The position numbers and the translations under genes are program-made. Under the pieces are notes generated by a model. It worked only from the letters and a program-made list of their open reading frames with translations, did not search any database and was not told where the DNA came from. 64,000 nt of DNA from Flavobacterium sp. LC2016-23 (lineage in GTDB: Bacteria; Bacteroidota; Bacteroidia; Flavobacteriales; Flavobacteriaceae): NCBI RefSeq assembly GCF_009674775.1, contig NZ_WKKE01000027.1:1-64000 (forward strand), in the 5' to 3' direction. Shown here piece after piece: positions 1 to 7,896 of this stretch (position 1 is its first letter; each line of letters opens with the position of its first letter).

Positions 1-178
1 AGAGATTCGGAAACTACGTTTCAAATTCAGTAATCCAAATGGATTTATTATGGATTACAATAATTTTGTTATTGAAGCGTACGACCCCGAAAATCATAAG
101 GAAACAGACGATTATTACGAGGAAAATTACAATCTGATTATGAAGTTAACGGATGACTGGAAACTTTACGAGAAATAA
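1..178 (+). CDS. 3' end of a secreted protein paralogous to the 636-2381 gene (5' end outside window)
   Basis: Only the last 58 residues and the TAA stop (176-178) lie in the window; the reading frame starts at base 2. Base for base it nearly repeats the 3' end of the gene at 636-2381, with a few substitutions near the stop (for example YDPEN here against YNPRN there, and WKLYEK against WEFYEK). The similarity runs slightly past the stop into the AAAGAG-GGATGAT stretch. It is therefore the left member of a tandem duplication. No function can be assigned from this fragment. Confidence 0.85.
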   Translation, partial: EIRKLRFKFSNPNGFIMDYNNFVIEAYDPENHKETDDYYEENYNLIMKLTDDWKLYEK

Positions 179-257
179 AAGAGCGGATGATGATTTTTGA
201 TCTATCATAAAAAGGCTGATGATTTTGGACACTATAAATAATTTAAATGATATACTT

Positions 258-551
258 ATGAAACTGGAAAGCTTAAAATTAGAAAAGTTTAAAGACAGTA
301 CTTTAAAAAGAGAACAAATGGTTAACCTCAGTGGTGGCGGTACGGTAAGTAGTGGCAAAACCACTAAAGGACCTCATGGGCTCTTAAAACAAAATGCCAT
401 TTATGACTATGGATATGACTCGTACAGAAACGGAATACTTACGTTTCATAACAGAAGCAATGTAAGATTTGTACAGGTTGTTCCAGGTGAAAAACTTCCT
501 TCTTTAGCATTAAAACAAGAAGATCTCGATCCGTCGCTATCGTCTTTATAG
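258..551 (+). CDS. small peptide with a double-glycine RiPP-like leader (candidate precursor)
   Basis: This 97-residue product starts with a charged leader rich in Leu and Lys, continues with LKREQMVNLSGGG at about residues 17-29, and then changes to a Gly/Ser/Thr-rich and Tyr/Asn-rich C-terminal part containing DYGYDSYRNG. A REQM-x3-GG pattern is typical of the 'natural product precursor' leaders of Bacteroidota, which are cut after GG by peptidase-containing exporters; GRASP-with-SPASM targets look similar. I chose the ATG at 258 because it begins right at the leader; an upstream in-frame ATG at 219 would add 13 residues. A strong hairpin follows at 559-594, so it is probably a single transcription unit. 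No maturase or exporter lies in the window, so the precursor role is inferred. Confidence 0.6.
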   Translation: MKLESLKLEKFKDSTLKREQMVNLSGGGTVSSGKTTKGPHGLLKQNAIYDYGYDSYRNGILTFHNRSNVRFVQVVPGEKLPSLALKQEDLDPSLSSL

Positions 552-558
552 TTATTTT

Positions 559-594
559 AGTCTGGATTTTTAAAGGCAAATCCAGACTTGTTTT
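559..594 (+). terminator. rho-independent terminator after the small peptide gene
   Basis: A perfect 11-bp stem (AGTCTGGATTT at 559-569 with AAATCCAGACT at 578-588) encloses an 8-nt loop and is followed by TGTTTTG. It lies 8 bases after the stop of the 258-551 gene and separates it from the next gene. Confidence 0.8.
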
Positions 595-635
595 GAATAC
601 TCTTTATTTATTTTCTTCCTTAACTGATTCCTATT

Positions 636-2381
636 TTGAAAAAAATACTTGTAAAACTCCTCATTGTCTTAGTAAACATTGCTTCCATCCCTGTATCGTT
701 AAGTCAAAACAAACCGGGTTATAAAAACTATAATCAGCGTGATTTTGATACTAACAAAACAGCCGATCAGGTCTATAATTTATGGAAGACCGGGGACAAT
801 TGGTTTTCAAAATCAAAAGACAGCATCTCTTATTTTGTAGATGACCGCAATTACAAAGGAATTGTAAATTATGGGGTTACCTTCAGGAGCAAAAATTTCA
901 GGAACTTTAATTTTGTGGAATATTTATCGATGTGCTTTTTAAAAGTAGAGATCAGTACCTGCATTTATAATCCGAAAGACAATAGGATAACTATAGAAGG
1001 TTATGTGACCGGAAATAACAATTGGGGTTCGAATGAATTTATACACACTAAAAAGCAACAAGACTATGTTCATATCTATCTTGGAGAAAAAACAGATACG
1101 ATAAAAGCGTGTTACTTAGGCAAAATTGTAAACAGAGATAGTGTAGAAGTAAAATGGAATAATAAAGAAATTGATGCGTTTACAGTACTGGATAAATTTC
1201 CTGCTTTTTACTTTAAGACCTATGCGTATTCCAAAATCAAACTTGCGGTAAGACATCCTTTTAAAATAATTGGCAAAATCACAGCAAAAACATGGCTTGC
1301 CTTTGGATCAGGTTCAAACTATTCCGAGATTTTTGATCTGGGTTCCATGATTTATAACCCAAATAAGAAAAAAGTAAAAAAGAGCGCTGAAAGAAAAGAA
1401 ACGAACTGTAAGCCATTAATTACCAATAACAGACTGGTATCGGATATTGAAAAAGAAAAGGCACGGAAAGGAGAAGTCAACTACTACACCTACACCAAAA
1501 ATGCCGAGAATTATATTTTTGCCAGACAATATGCCAAAGCAAAAGAAGAATATAATACGCTGAGTCAAAATTACCCCGTAGTATTCGCAAGAGACATTCA
1601 TAATGCTATTCGTTGTGCTATTTTATCGAGAGATTTGAAAACTGCTTTTGAGTGGAGCAAAAAACTGGCTCTAAAAGGGGTGGAACTGCCCTATTTTAAT
1701 GCTAAGATTTTTACTTCCATGCGGAAAAACCCGGAATGGAAAAATTTTAGCACGAAATACGATTCCATTTGCAAAGAGGCACAAGGCCATTGGAATCTCA
1801 GACTCCTAAAAGAAGTTGACGATTTGCTCGAGGAAGATCAGGCTGATTATGGATTGGAAAACCGAAAAAATCCAAAAGTTTTATACGAAACCACAGAAAG
1901 AGTGACGGGCAAATTAATTAACCTTTTAAAAAAAGAAGGGTATCCGTCTGAAGAAAAAATAGGCTGTTACGTGGTCAATGACACTACGCTCCTGTCCTTT
2001 CCCGATTTCAATGTTTTGATGCTGCATGCTGAGCAGCAAAAAACAAAAAACCTGGACACTTTAAAGGAGTTGCTTGACCAAAGCAGTAACGCACTGGAGT
2101 ACGATCGCCAAAGAGATTTTAATAACGATACAGGTTATAATTCCTGTTTTCATATCTATAAAGGCAATTTGTATATCTTGAAATCGTACGAAAGAAATGA
2201 TGTAGAGATTCGGAAACTACGTTTCAAATTCAGTAATCCAAATGGATTTATTATGGATTACAATAATTTTGTTATTGAAGCGTACAACCCCAGAAATCAT
2301 AGGGAAACAGACGATTATTACGAGAAAAATTACAATCTGATTATGAAGTTAACGGATGACTGGGAATTTTACGAAAAATAA
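636..2381 (+). CDS. secreted protein of unknown function (duplicated family)
   Basis: The 581-residue product has an N-terminal signal peptide of about 23 residues ending in SLS-Q, so it is exported. The start is TTG at 636; the first in-frame ATG lies far inside the protein and would remove the signal. The middle part (about 285-370) has alternating helical segments with Tyr/Ala spacing like TPR repeats (for example YAKAKEEYNTL), but I cannot assign a catalytic motif. Its C-terminal 58 residues are nearly identical to the truncated gene at 1-178, and the RiPP-like peptide gene lies between the two copies. A role connected to that peptide is possible from context only. Confidence 0.8.
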   Translation: MKKILVKLLIVLVNIASIPVSLSQNKPGYKNYNQRDFDTNKTADQVYNLWKTGDNWFSKSKDSISYFVDDRNYKGIVNYGVTFRSKNFRNFNFVEYLSMCFLKVEISTCIYNPKDNRITIEGYVTGNNNWGSNEFIHTKKQQDYVHIYLGEKTDTIKACYLGKIVNRDSVEVKWNNKEIDAFTVLDKFPAFYFKTYAYSKIKLAVRHPFKIIGKITAKTWLAFGSGSNYSEIFDLGSMIYNPNKKKVKKSAERKETNCKPLITNNRLVSDIEKEKARKGEVNYYTYTKNAENYIFARQYAKAKEEYNTLSQNYPVVFARDIHNAIRCAILSRDLKTAFEWSKKLALKGVELPYFNAKIFTSMRKNPEWKNFSTKYDSICKEAQGHWNLRLLKEVDDLLEEDQADYGLENRKNPKVLYETTERVTGKLINLLKKEGYPSEEKIGCYVVNDTTLLSFPDFNVLMLHAEQQKTKNLDTLKELLDQSSNALEYDRQRDFNNDTGYNSCFHIYKGNLYILKSYERNDVEIRKLRFKFSNPNGFIMDYNNFVIEAYNPRNHRETDDYYEKNYNLIMKLTDDWEFYEK

Positions 2382-2514
2382 AAAGAGTGGATGATTTTGT
2401 AAACAATGTGAATGATTGTTTGGAGTTCTTTACAAATAACAAATTTATCACATACGCTGTGCGAACGTCTCCTGACTTCGCACCCGCAAAGAGTATCAAT
2501 TAAAACAAAAAAAC

Positions 2515-2552
2515 GTGCTACCAGATATTACTCTGGTAGCACATTTTTCTTT
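2515..2552 (+). terminator. strong hairpin terminator downstream of the duplicated secreted-protein locus
   Basis: Perfect 11-bp stem (GTGCTACCAGA at 2515-2525, TCTGGTAGCAC at 2532-2542) with a 6-nt loop, followed by ATTTTTCTTTTT. It closes the plus-strand region before the minus-strand genes begin. The 2382-2601 stretch holds no other convincing gene. Confidence 0.85.
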
Positions 2553-2601
2553 TTGAACTCTTTTTATAAATCTCCGTTGTACCTGTTGGCACTAGTTGTT
2601 T

Positions 2602-3102
2602 TTAGCATCCAGATTCTCCTTTAATTTTATAATCAGTTTCTTTTTCCTTATTATTTATTTTTAAAGTTCCTTTATAAAAACCTCCTTCATCATATTTTTT
2701 TATAACTTTAATTTTTAATGTGGCTTTAAATCCATTTCCACTATATATTTCTAAATATTCATCTTTAGAAATTTCTTTGCTATTTATAGAATCTTTTTGT
2801 AAAAACACATTTTTACCACTAACTTTTATAATTGCAAAATTTGAGAGATTTGATAAAAATATATAATTTTTACTATTATCATTTTCACTTTCAAGCGTAT
2901 AATATTCTCCGCAACCGTCAATTGTATCTGGAACAGTTTTAAATAAATCAAGCTTAATTTCTAAATTTTTATTTGATTTTTTTTCTGATGAAATTGCAGT
3001 TTGATGTGATGTTTGATTATTTTTAACTACTTCGGATTTTACATTCTTGTTGCAAGAAAATAGAGTGAAGATTAGAGATGAAAATAAAAGTGTTTTTGTC
3101 AT
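2602..3102 (-). CDS. small lipoprotein of unknown function
   Basis: The 166-residue product has a short hydrophobic N-terminus and a lipobox LFSC at about residues 14-17, so it is probably an SPII lipoprotein. The rest is Lys/Asn/Ser-rich and looks like a small beta-rich domain, ending in a Cys (SGC). I do not recognise the family. It is the last of two minus-strand genes separated by a palindromic element (3129-3245), an arrangement repeated at 29154-31108. ATG at 3102 is the only sensible start because it gives the signal sequence. Confidence 0.7.
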   Translation of the reverse strand: MTKTLLFSSLIFTLFSCNKNVKSEVVKNNQTSHQTAISSEKKSNKNLEIKLDLFKTVPDTIDGCGEYYTLESENDNSKNYIFLSNLSNFAIIKVSGKNVFLQKDSINSKEISKDEYLEIYSGNGFKATLKIKVIKKYDEGGFYKGTLKINNKEKETDYKIKGESGC

Positions 3103-3128
3103 TTCGTTTTTTTATGATTAGTGCTATC

Positions 3129-3245
3129 CTTCTGGCGATACACGAGGTTTGGGATTAAAAAGGTGAGATTTTTCCATTATGCATAATTTCCCAAATACAA
3201 AACCAACTTCCCATTAAGCCAATTGGCCGAATCTGTTGTAGTAGC
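3129..3245 (-). repeat. intergenic palindromic element A (cassette-like family)
   Basis: On the plus strand it contains GAGGTTTGGGATTAAAAAGG near the left end and AATCTGTTGTAGTAGC at the right end. The left arm matches the element at 30466-30580 (CAGGTTTGGAACTAAATTAA, both followed by TTTTTC), and the right arm matches the elements at 30466-30580 and 29857-29949. It fills the gap between two small minus-strand genes. Confidence 0.6.
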
Positions 3246-3261
3246 TTTTATGCTTTGTTTT

Positions 3262-3615
3262 TTACCATTCACGCCATTCTTCTGTTATATCTTCATTTCG
3301 GCCATTGTAACCTTTGAGGTGTCCAGCTAAAATGATTATATCTGCAATCTGTTCTCTTTGTTCTGTTTCGATTAATTCATATTCACACTTTTCATTAAGT
3401 TCATTAAGCTCAAGTACAACTTTCTTAGCGCTCAAAAGCCCAACTTCTTTTGAGTCAGATTTAGAAATTTCGTTTAAAAAATTGTCAATTAATGACATAC
3501 ATTTTTCAACGTCAGACTTTGTGTATTCAGTTTCGCCAGGTTGAATGAAATCAGTCATTCCTATACTTAAGTTTTGGTATGTTTTTTTAATTTCTGCGCT
3601 TTCTTTTAAATTCAT
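3262..3615 (-). CDS. small cytosolic protein of unknown function
   Basis: From the ATG at 3615 the product is 117 residues; in-frame alternatives are ATG at 3648 and GTG at 3657. It has no signal peptide or membrane segment, looks mostly helical with a central acidic/Leu pattern (VVLELNELNEKCEYEL), and ends in a conspicuous Trp-rich tail, ITEEWREW. I recognise no family. Palindromic elements flank it on both sides (3129-3245 and 3734-3810), so it has the layout of a stand-alone gene cassette. Small genes like this are often immunity or orphan accessory genes, but nothing here proves that. Confidence 0.6.
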   Translation of the reverse strand: MNLKESAEIKKTYQNLSIGMTDFIQPGETEYTKSDVEKCMSLIDNFLNEISKSDSKEVGLLSAKKVVLELNELNEKCEYELIETEQREQIADIIILAGHLKGYNGRNEDITEEWREW

Positions 3616-3733
3616 TTTTGATTCAGATCTATTGATTATTATTTCCATTTTGCCCACACGAAAATAGAGTAATTAAAATTAGATTTGAATCAAAAGCTTA
3701 ATTTTTCATTTAGTTCAATTTAAAATAAGGCAT

Positions 3734-3810
3734 AACGTTCTGGTACTTCAGCGGGTTTGAGACCAAATTGAGCCCCCCTTATTGGGATTTGCCAAATAAT
3801 CGCCCGCTGG
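3734..3810 (-). repeat. intergenic palindromic element B (cassette-like family)
   Basis: It starts AACGTTCTGGTACTTCAGCG, close to AACGTTCTTGTACTACAGCA of the element at 30466. Its arms CAGCGGG (3749-3755) and CCCGCTG (3803-3809) pair exactly, with TTTG/CAAA inside them. It lies upstream of the 3262-3615 gene. Confidence 0.6.
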
Positions 3811-3832
3811 TAAATATTTTATAAATTTGAAT

Positions 3833-3859
3833 GTAGATCTATTTTAGGATTAAGTTTAA
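3833..3859 (+). repeat. third, partial copy of the block-edge direct repeat
   Basis: 24 of 27 bases match the middle of the 56-bp repeat that brackets the 29154-31108 gene block (29067-29122 and 31275-31330); the shared core is ATCTATTTTAGGATT. It lies just outside element B, at the right edge of the first small-gene block. Confidence 0.5.
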
Positions 3860-4008
3860 TGAGTCGTCCTACAATAGATTGACGACTTTATTTCTTAATA
3901 CACTTCATAATAGCCAACCTTAGTTTTACTATTTCAAAAAATAAATTTTGATTAACCAAAAAATGCCAATCGTATGGTTTTTTTTGTAGTATTGTAAAAC
4001 GCCAGTTG

Positions 4009-4137
4009 ATGAAGCAGCACATCTTCATCTGTAAACAGGAAGATAGCCGCCCTAAATTAGCCGGTGTATATCAGGTACGCAAGCCAGGAGTACCCCGCCT
4101 AAAAGCCCAAAACCTGACATTCCGTGATTTGTGTTAG
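4009..4137 (+). other. short open frame, possible coding remnant in a 600-bp intergenic region
   Basis: An open frame runs from 3952 to the stop at 4135-4137, with an ATG at 4009 giving 42 residues rich in Lys, Gln and Arg (HIFICKQEDSRPKLAGVYQV is part of it). The stretch is clearly more GC-rich than the AT-rich DNA around it, which suggests former coding sequence. I recognise no family. The rest of 3860-4225 shows nothing beyond the promoter box noted separately. Confidence 0.25.
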
Positions 4138-4178
4138 TCATTCAGTTACTTGTGTTATTTCACCCTGTGTATTCATTC

Positions 4179-4186
4179 TACTTTTG
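4179..4186 (+). promoter_or_regulatory. flavobacterial -7 box for the SDR-AraC pair
   Basis: TACTTTTG fits the TANNTTTG consensus of Bacteroidota housekeeping promoters and lies 39 bases before the ATG at 4226. A clear -33 TTTG at the usual distance is not seen, so confidence is moderate. Confidence 0.5.
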
Positions 4187-4225
4187 CCTTGTAAATAATT
4201 TAAAAACAATTTAAAATTTAGAAAA

Positions 4226-5044
4226 ATGAAAAAAGTAGCATTAATAACAGGAGCAAGTTCAGGAATGGGAAAATCAACGGCTCATGAATTGTTTAGCCAG
4301 GGCTATATCGTTTATGGTGCGGCAAGACGTACCGAAGAAATGAATGACTTAAAAGCAAAAGGTATGGGTGTAGTTTCCCTTGACTTAACCCATGACGCCT
4401 CAATAGTGGAAGCTGTAAACACTATTCTTAAAAAAGAAGGCAGAATTGATATTTTAGTTAACAATGCAGGATATGGATCTTACGGAGCCGTAGAAGATGT
4501 ACCACTTGACGAAGCAAGAAGACAATTTGAAGTAAATCTCTTTGGAATGGCAAGACTGACACAGTTAATCCTGCCAGCCATGCGTACCCAGAAATCAGGC
4601 AGAATCGTAAACATTTCTTCTATGGGAGGTAAAATATATACACCACTTGGTGCCTGGTACCACGCCACAAAACATGCGGTAGAAGGTTACAGCGATTGCC
4701 TGAGGCTGGAACTAAAAGAATTTGGGATTGACGTTGTAGTGGTAGAACCTGGTATTATTAAAACTGAATGGGGAAAAATTGCAGCAGAAAACTTAAAGAA
4801 AACTTCAGGCAAAGGAGCTTACGCTAACTTTGCAAATAAAATAACCGAGAACACCATACGAATCTACAATGGCAGGCAAAATACTGATGTGAACGTATTA
4901 GGCAAGACAATTGCAAAAGCAGCAACAGACAAAAGCCCAAAAACCCGTTATGTAAAAGGCTTTGGAGCAAAACCTGCAATGGCAGTCAGAAAATGGTTTG
5001 GCGACAAAGTCTACGACTACGTCATAATGAGTCAGGTTAAATAA
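4226..5044 (+). CDS. SDR family NAD(P)-dependent oxidoreductase
   Basis: A classical short-chain dehydrogenase of 272 residues with a Rossmann fold. It shows the cofactor loop TGASSGMG (8-15), NNAG (79-82), a catalytic Ser at about 132 in NISSMGG and the YHATK active-site motif (Tyr145, Lys149). Arg-rich residues after beta-2 (AARRTEE) favour NADP(H). The substrate cannot be read from sequence; the size and C-terminal extension fit the carbonyl-reductase-like group that often pairs with an AraC regulator. The AraC gene starts 16 bases downstream on the same strand, so the two probably form one transcript from the TACTTTTG box at 4179. Confidence 0.9.
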   Translation: MKKVALITGASSGMGKSTAHELFSQGYIVYGAARRTEEMNDLKAKGMGVVSLDLTHDASIVEAVNTILKKEGRIDILVNNAGYGSYGAVEDVPLDEARRQFEVNLFGMARLTQLILPAMRTQKSGRIVNISSMGGKIYTPLGAWYHATKHAVEGYSDCLRLELKEFGIDVVVVEPGIIKTEWGKIAAENLKKTSGKGAYANFANKITENTIRIYNGRQNTDVNVLGKTIAKAATDKSPKTRYVKGFGAKPAMAVRKWFGDKVYDYVIMSQVK

Positions 5045-5060
5045 ATTAAAAGGTAAAGAA

Positions 5061-5969
5061 ATGCATCAGGAGATTCAAAATATAAAGTCAATAAGCCAAC
5101 TGCATGAGGTTTTTGGATTTGAAAAACCCACACATCCAATGATTAGTATCATTGATGTTTCAAAATGGGAAATTCCGGAAAAGTATGTTGGTGTAAAATA
5201 CACCTCAGAATTGTATACTGTTGGTTTAAAAGATAAAAGTTGTGGTTTGCAATACGGAAGAAACCACTATGATTTTGACGAAGGTGTACTCCTATTTACA
5301 GCACCCGGCCAGGTACAGTCCGTGTCAAAAACACAACATTTAGATGAAATAAAGGGATGGATGTTATTTTTCCATCCCGATTTAATTCGCAATGTGGCTT
5401 TGGGACGAAGTATTGACGAATACGGCTTTTTTGCTTATGACGTATATGAAGCGCTGCATTTATCAGATACAGAACAAAAGACTATTACCGATTGTAAAAC
5501 CATGATTCAAAATGAAATTTCGGAGCGAATTGACAATCATAGCCAAACTGTAATTGCCTCTTCATTGGAATTGTTACTGAATTTATCAAGACGTTATTAT
5601 GAAAGGCAGTTCAACACCCGGTCTGCACAAAACTCTGATGTGGTGAGCCAGTTTCATACGCTGTTAAACAGCTATTATAAAAGTGGCAAATTTGCAGAAA
5701 CAGGCATCCCTTCTGTGGAATATTTTTCAGGGAAAATACATCTTTCAGGAAATTATTTAAGCGACTTACTGAAAAAAGAAACAGGATACGCATTAAAAGA
5801 TCACGTAAATAATTTCATTGTCGAAAAAGCTAAAACATTATTGCTTATCGAAAATGAAACGATAAGCGGTATTGCTTATAATCTGGGCTTTAACTATCCA
5901 CATTATTTTAGTCGCTTATTTAAAAGCAAAACAGGACTTACACCACAGGAATATAAACTATTGAATTAG
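5061..5969 (+). CDS. AraC family transcriptional regulator
   Basis: The 302-residue protein ends with two helix-turn-helix units (about residues 205-300). The second shows the family signature ISGIAYNLGFNYPHYFSRLF followed by KSKTGLTPQEYK. The N-terminal 200 residues form a cupin-like sensor domain of the kind found in AraC regulators near oxidoreductases in Bacteroidota. It sits 16 bases behind the SDR gene and most likely controls it and itself. The inducer is unknown. Confidence 0.9.
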   Translation: MHQEIQNIKSISQLHEVFGFEKPTHPMISIIDVSKWEIPEKYVGVKYTSELYTVGLKDKSCGLQYGRNHYDFDEGVLLFTAPGQVQSVSKTQHLDEIKGWMLFFHPDLIRNVALGRSIDEYGFFAYDVYEALHLSDTEQKTITDCKTMIQNEISERIDNHSQTVIASSLELLLNLSRRYYERQFNTRSAQNSDVVSQFHTLLNSYYKSGKFAETGIPSVEYFSGKIHLSGNYLSDLLKKETGYALKDHVNNFIVEKAKTLLLIENETISGIAYNLGFNYPHYFSRLFKSKTGLTPQEYKLLN

Positions 5970-6203
5970 CTTTACGCTATACTGAGATCGCCCGCTTACG
6001 ACAGCTAAGGTTTCCACTGTTGGCAGGCGGGACGCTCGTCAGCAAAAGAAAAGGCAGATCAGGATTTTCAGCTTAATGCTTCATTGGTATTTTTAGGTAT
6101 TTGTTCCTTTTTAGTCAGATTGTCACGCAAATCAGTAGTCTGAATCGTGATTTTATGCCCCGTTAAATATCCTTGTTTTGTTCACAAAATCATAATTATT
6201 TCC

Positions 6204-6902
6204 CTAACAAATCAACAACAACCGATACTCCCCTTCCCTTTCTACAGGTGCCCTGTGAATACAAGGCAGCACTTGCTGTTTCGGATGATCTACAGCCAGC
6301 CGCCAAAGATGCCCTACGCCTAAATTAACAGGCTCCACATCGGCATGTACCTGATAATGCAAATCAAAATAATTATCCTTCAAAAAGTCTTCGAATCCTT
6401 CCGGTGGTCCATCGTAAAGCTCTTTTAACTTTGTCCGGATTTCCGGAATCAGGATTTTCTGTTCTGCCTGCGCGTTCGGAATAATATCACTTGCCGCCCC
6501 GTGATAGGTGCATAAAAAAGTATCTGTGGCAATGGGCGAACGATCTACATGAAACGAATACACATCTGTAGATATAAAATCAAATTCATCATCACGCTCG
6601 TAACACTTCAGTAAATTAAGAGCCGGCGAAGCGCCTAAATCGGTTAATACCTGTAAATCCGTTAAAATGAGTTCCCTTGCTCTGTTCCCCTTTTCTGAGA
6701 GTTGGAGTGCGATCAGATCTTCCCGATCCACTTCTGTTATATTTTCTTTTAAAGATAACCGGGCTACAATCTCTTTAAAATCGCCCTCCAGGTTTCTGTA
6801 CCAGCATAGTGCATTCATTTCTCCCCTGAAATCGGTCTGTACAAGGTCAGAGAAAGAAGATACGATACCAATTTGGCTGTTGTCAGAAAATGTATTGTTC
6901 AT
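6204..6902 (-). CDS. DUF1826 family protein
   Basis: The 232-residue cytosolic protein has the features I associate with DUF1826: an N-terminal GEMNALCWYRNLEGDFKEIV block, a central FHVDRSP segment followed by FLCTYHG, and a C-terminal HRAP/REGEYRLLL block. The function is not established; relatives in proteobacteria are often zinc-regulated. A candidate minus-strand -7 box (TATTTTTG) lies at 6939-6946. The gene stands alone between the AraC gene and an XRE regulator. Confidence 0.65.
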   Translation of the reverse strand: MNNTFSDNSQIGIVSSFSDLVQTDFRGEMNALCWYRNLEGDFKEIVARLSLKENITEVDREDLIALQLSEKGNRARELILTDLQVLTDLGASPALNLLKCYERDDEFDFISTDVYSFHVDRSPIATDTFLCTYHGAASDIIPNAQAEQKILIPEIRTKLKELYDGPPEGFEDFLKDNYFDLHYQVHADVEPVNLGVGHLWRLAVDHPKQQVLPCIHRAPVEREGEYRLLLIC

Positions 6903-7199
6903 GGTATGCTATTAACAAATTAGTTATTTCGTGTTTTACAAAAATATAGAATAGCAGGCAGTTGTGGTCTTTTTACCATCAGTAAATCATTTAAAATGTA
7001 ATGTATTTTGTTTCAATCCGTAAATTTTCAGCAGGAGACAATAATCCTATAAATAACGTATTTTGTCCTAATTACAGCAACAGGAAAATTTTATTTTAGT
7101 GAAAAAAAAACAATAAGCAAAAACGGCCTGAAACGGCCTTAAACAACTCATTTTCAATTCAAAACAGACTCCAGTTACATTATCGTCTGCATCGATTAC

Positions 7200-7577
7200 A
7201 TGAACCCTTCAGTAAAAAACAAAATTAAAACTATCAGAGAGTTAAGAAATTACACTCAGGAATATATGGCTTACCAACTTGGTATCACTCAGGCTGGATA
7301 TAGTAAAATTGAAAAAGGAAAAACTACTTTATCCTACGTTAAATTAGAAGAAATTAGCAGGATTTTAGAAGTTAGCATCGAAGATATCATAAGTTTTGAC
7401 AGTCAGAGGTACTTTAAAGGTTTACATACACCTAATTATAATAACAACATCAATTCTCATACGAGTTGTAATGTTCTAAAAGGACTTTATGAGGACAAAA
7501 TAAAACTTTTAGAAAAGCTTTTAAATAAAACAGAAAGTGAATTGGACCATTATAAAAATAGGTATGGCCCGCATTAA
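7200..7577 (+). CDS. XRE family helix-turn-helix regulator with C-terminal coiled coil
   Basis: Residues 5-65 form a Cro/C1-type HTH (IRELRNYTQEYMAYQLGITQ, then SKIEKGKTTLSYVKLEEI). Residues about 95-125 form a Leu/Lys/Glu heptad helix (LLEKLLNKTESELDHYKNR) probably used for dimerisation. Length is 125 residues. A similar regulator with the same plan is encoded at 28532-28957. The upstream stretch carries two GGCC-containing direct repeats (ACGGCCTGAAACGGCCT at about 7123). No target can be named; it precedes the histidine-kinase pair but is separated from it by 319 bases. Confidence 0.85.
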   Translation: MNPSVKNKIKTIRELRNYTQEYMAYQLGITQAGYSKIEKGKTTLSYVKLEEISRILEVSIEDIISFDSQRYFKGLHTPNYNNNINSHTSCNVLKGLYEDKIKLLEKLLNKTESELDHYKNRYGPH

Positions 7578-7896
7578 CACAAAAAAGTTTGGAATTGTTT
7601 CTCTAAGTTTTGTCGCAAAATCGTCGTACGGATTCATTTTAAAAGCACAAAACCATTAATGAGCAGGCTCGCCTGGCTTAGGTTCGAATCTGTTCTGGTG
7701 TCATTTCCCGAGTACACTTATAAGTCCTTTTTTTGGGGAACGTTTCTCTAGTGCTTTTTATTGATCGCAAACCTCCAGCTCCGGAGCATAACGCTATACA
7801 TCTTATAATCAATACATTAAATAAAAAATAATTCTATATTTTTTTTTATATTTAATCTCTTATACCTGATTATAAAACTTTTATACCTGGGGTGTT
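7578..7896 (+). other. intergenic region before the histidine kinase
   Basis: No gene is seen in these 319 bases. The segment 7671-7705 contains GGTTCGAATC and resembles a tRNA T-arm, but no cloverleaf can be built. The last 40 bases carry the direct repeat described at 7860-7889. Confidence 0.5.
7860..7889 (+). promoter_or_regulatory. direct repeat TTATACCTG upstream of the histidine kinase
   Basis: Two exact copies of TTATACCTG (7860-7868 and 7881-7889) are spaced 21 bases apart, two helical turns, and the second ends 7 bases before the ATG at 7897. This is the geometry of a tandem activator or response-regulator site; which protein binds is unknown. Confidence 0.4.

Noticed and set aside
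2412..2624. 70-codon plus-strand frame downstream of the secreted protein gene
   Set aside because: It runs through the strong terminator at 2515-2552 and encodes no protein-like sequence.
3129..3245. Element A as a true integron attC site
   Set aside because: The canonical core sites are not recognisable and no integrase gene is present; only the cassette-like arrangement is kept as a finding.
7671..7705. tRNA-like segment containing GGTTCGAATC
   Set aside because: The T-stem has only two good pairs, and no acceptor, D or anticodon arm can be formed upstream, so it is not a tRNA gene; at most a remnant.
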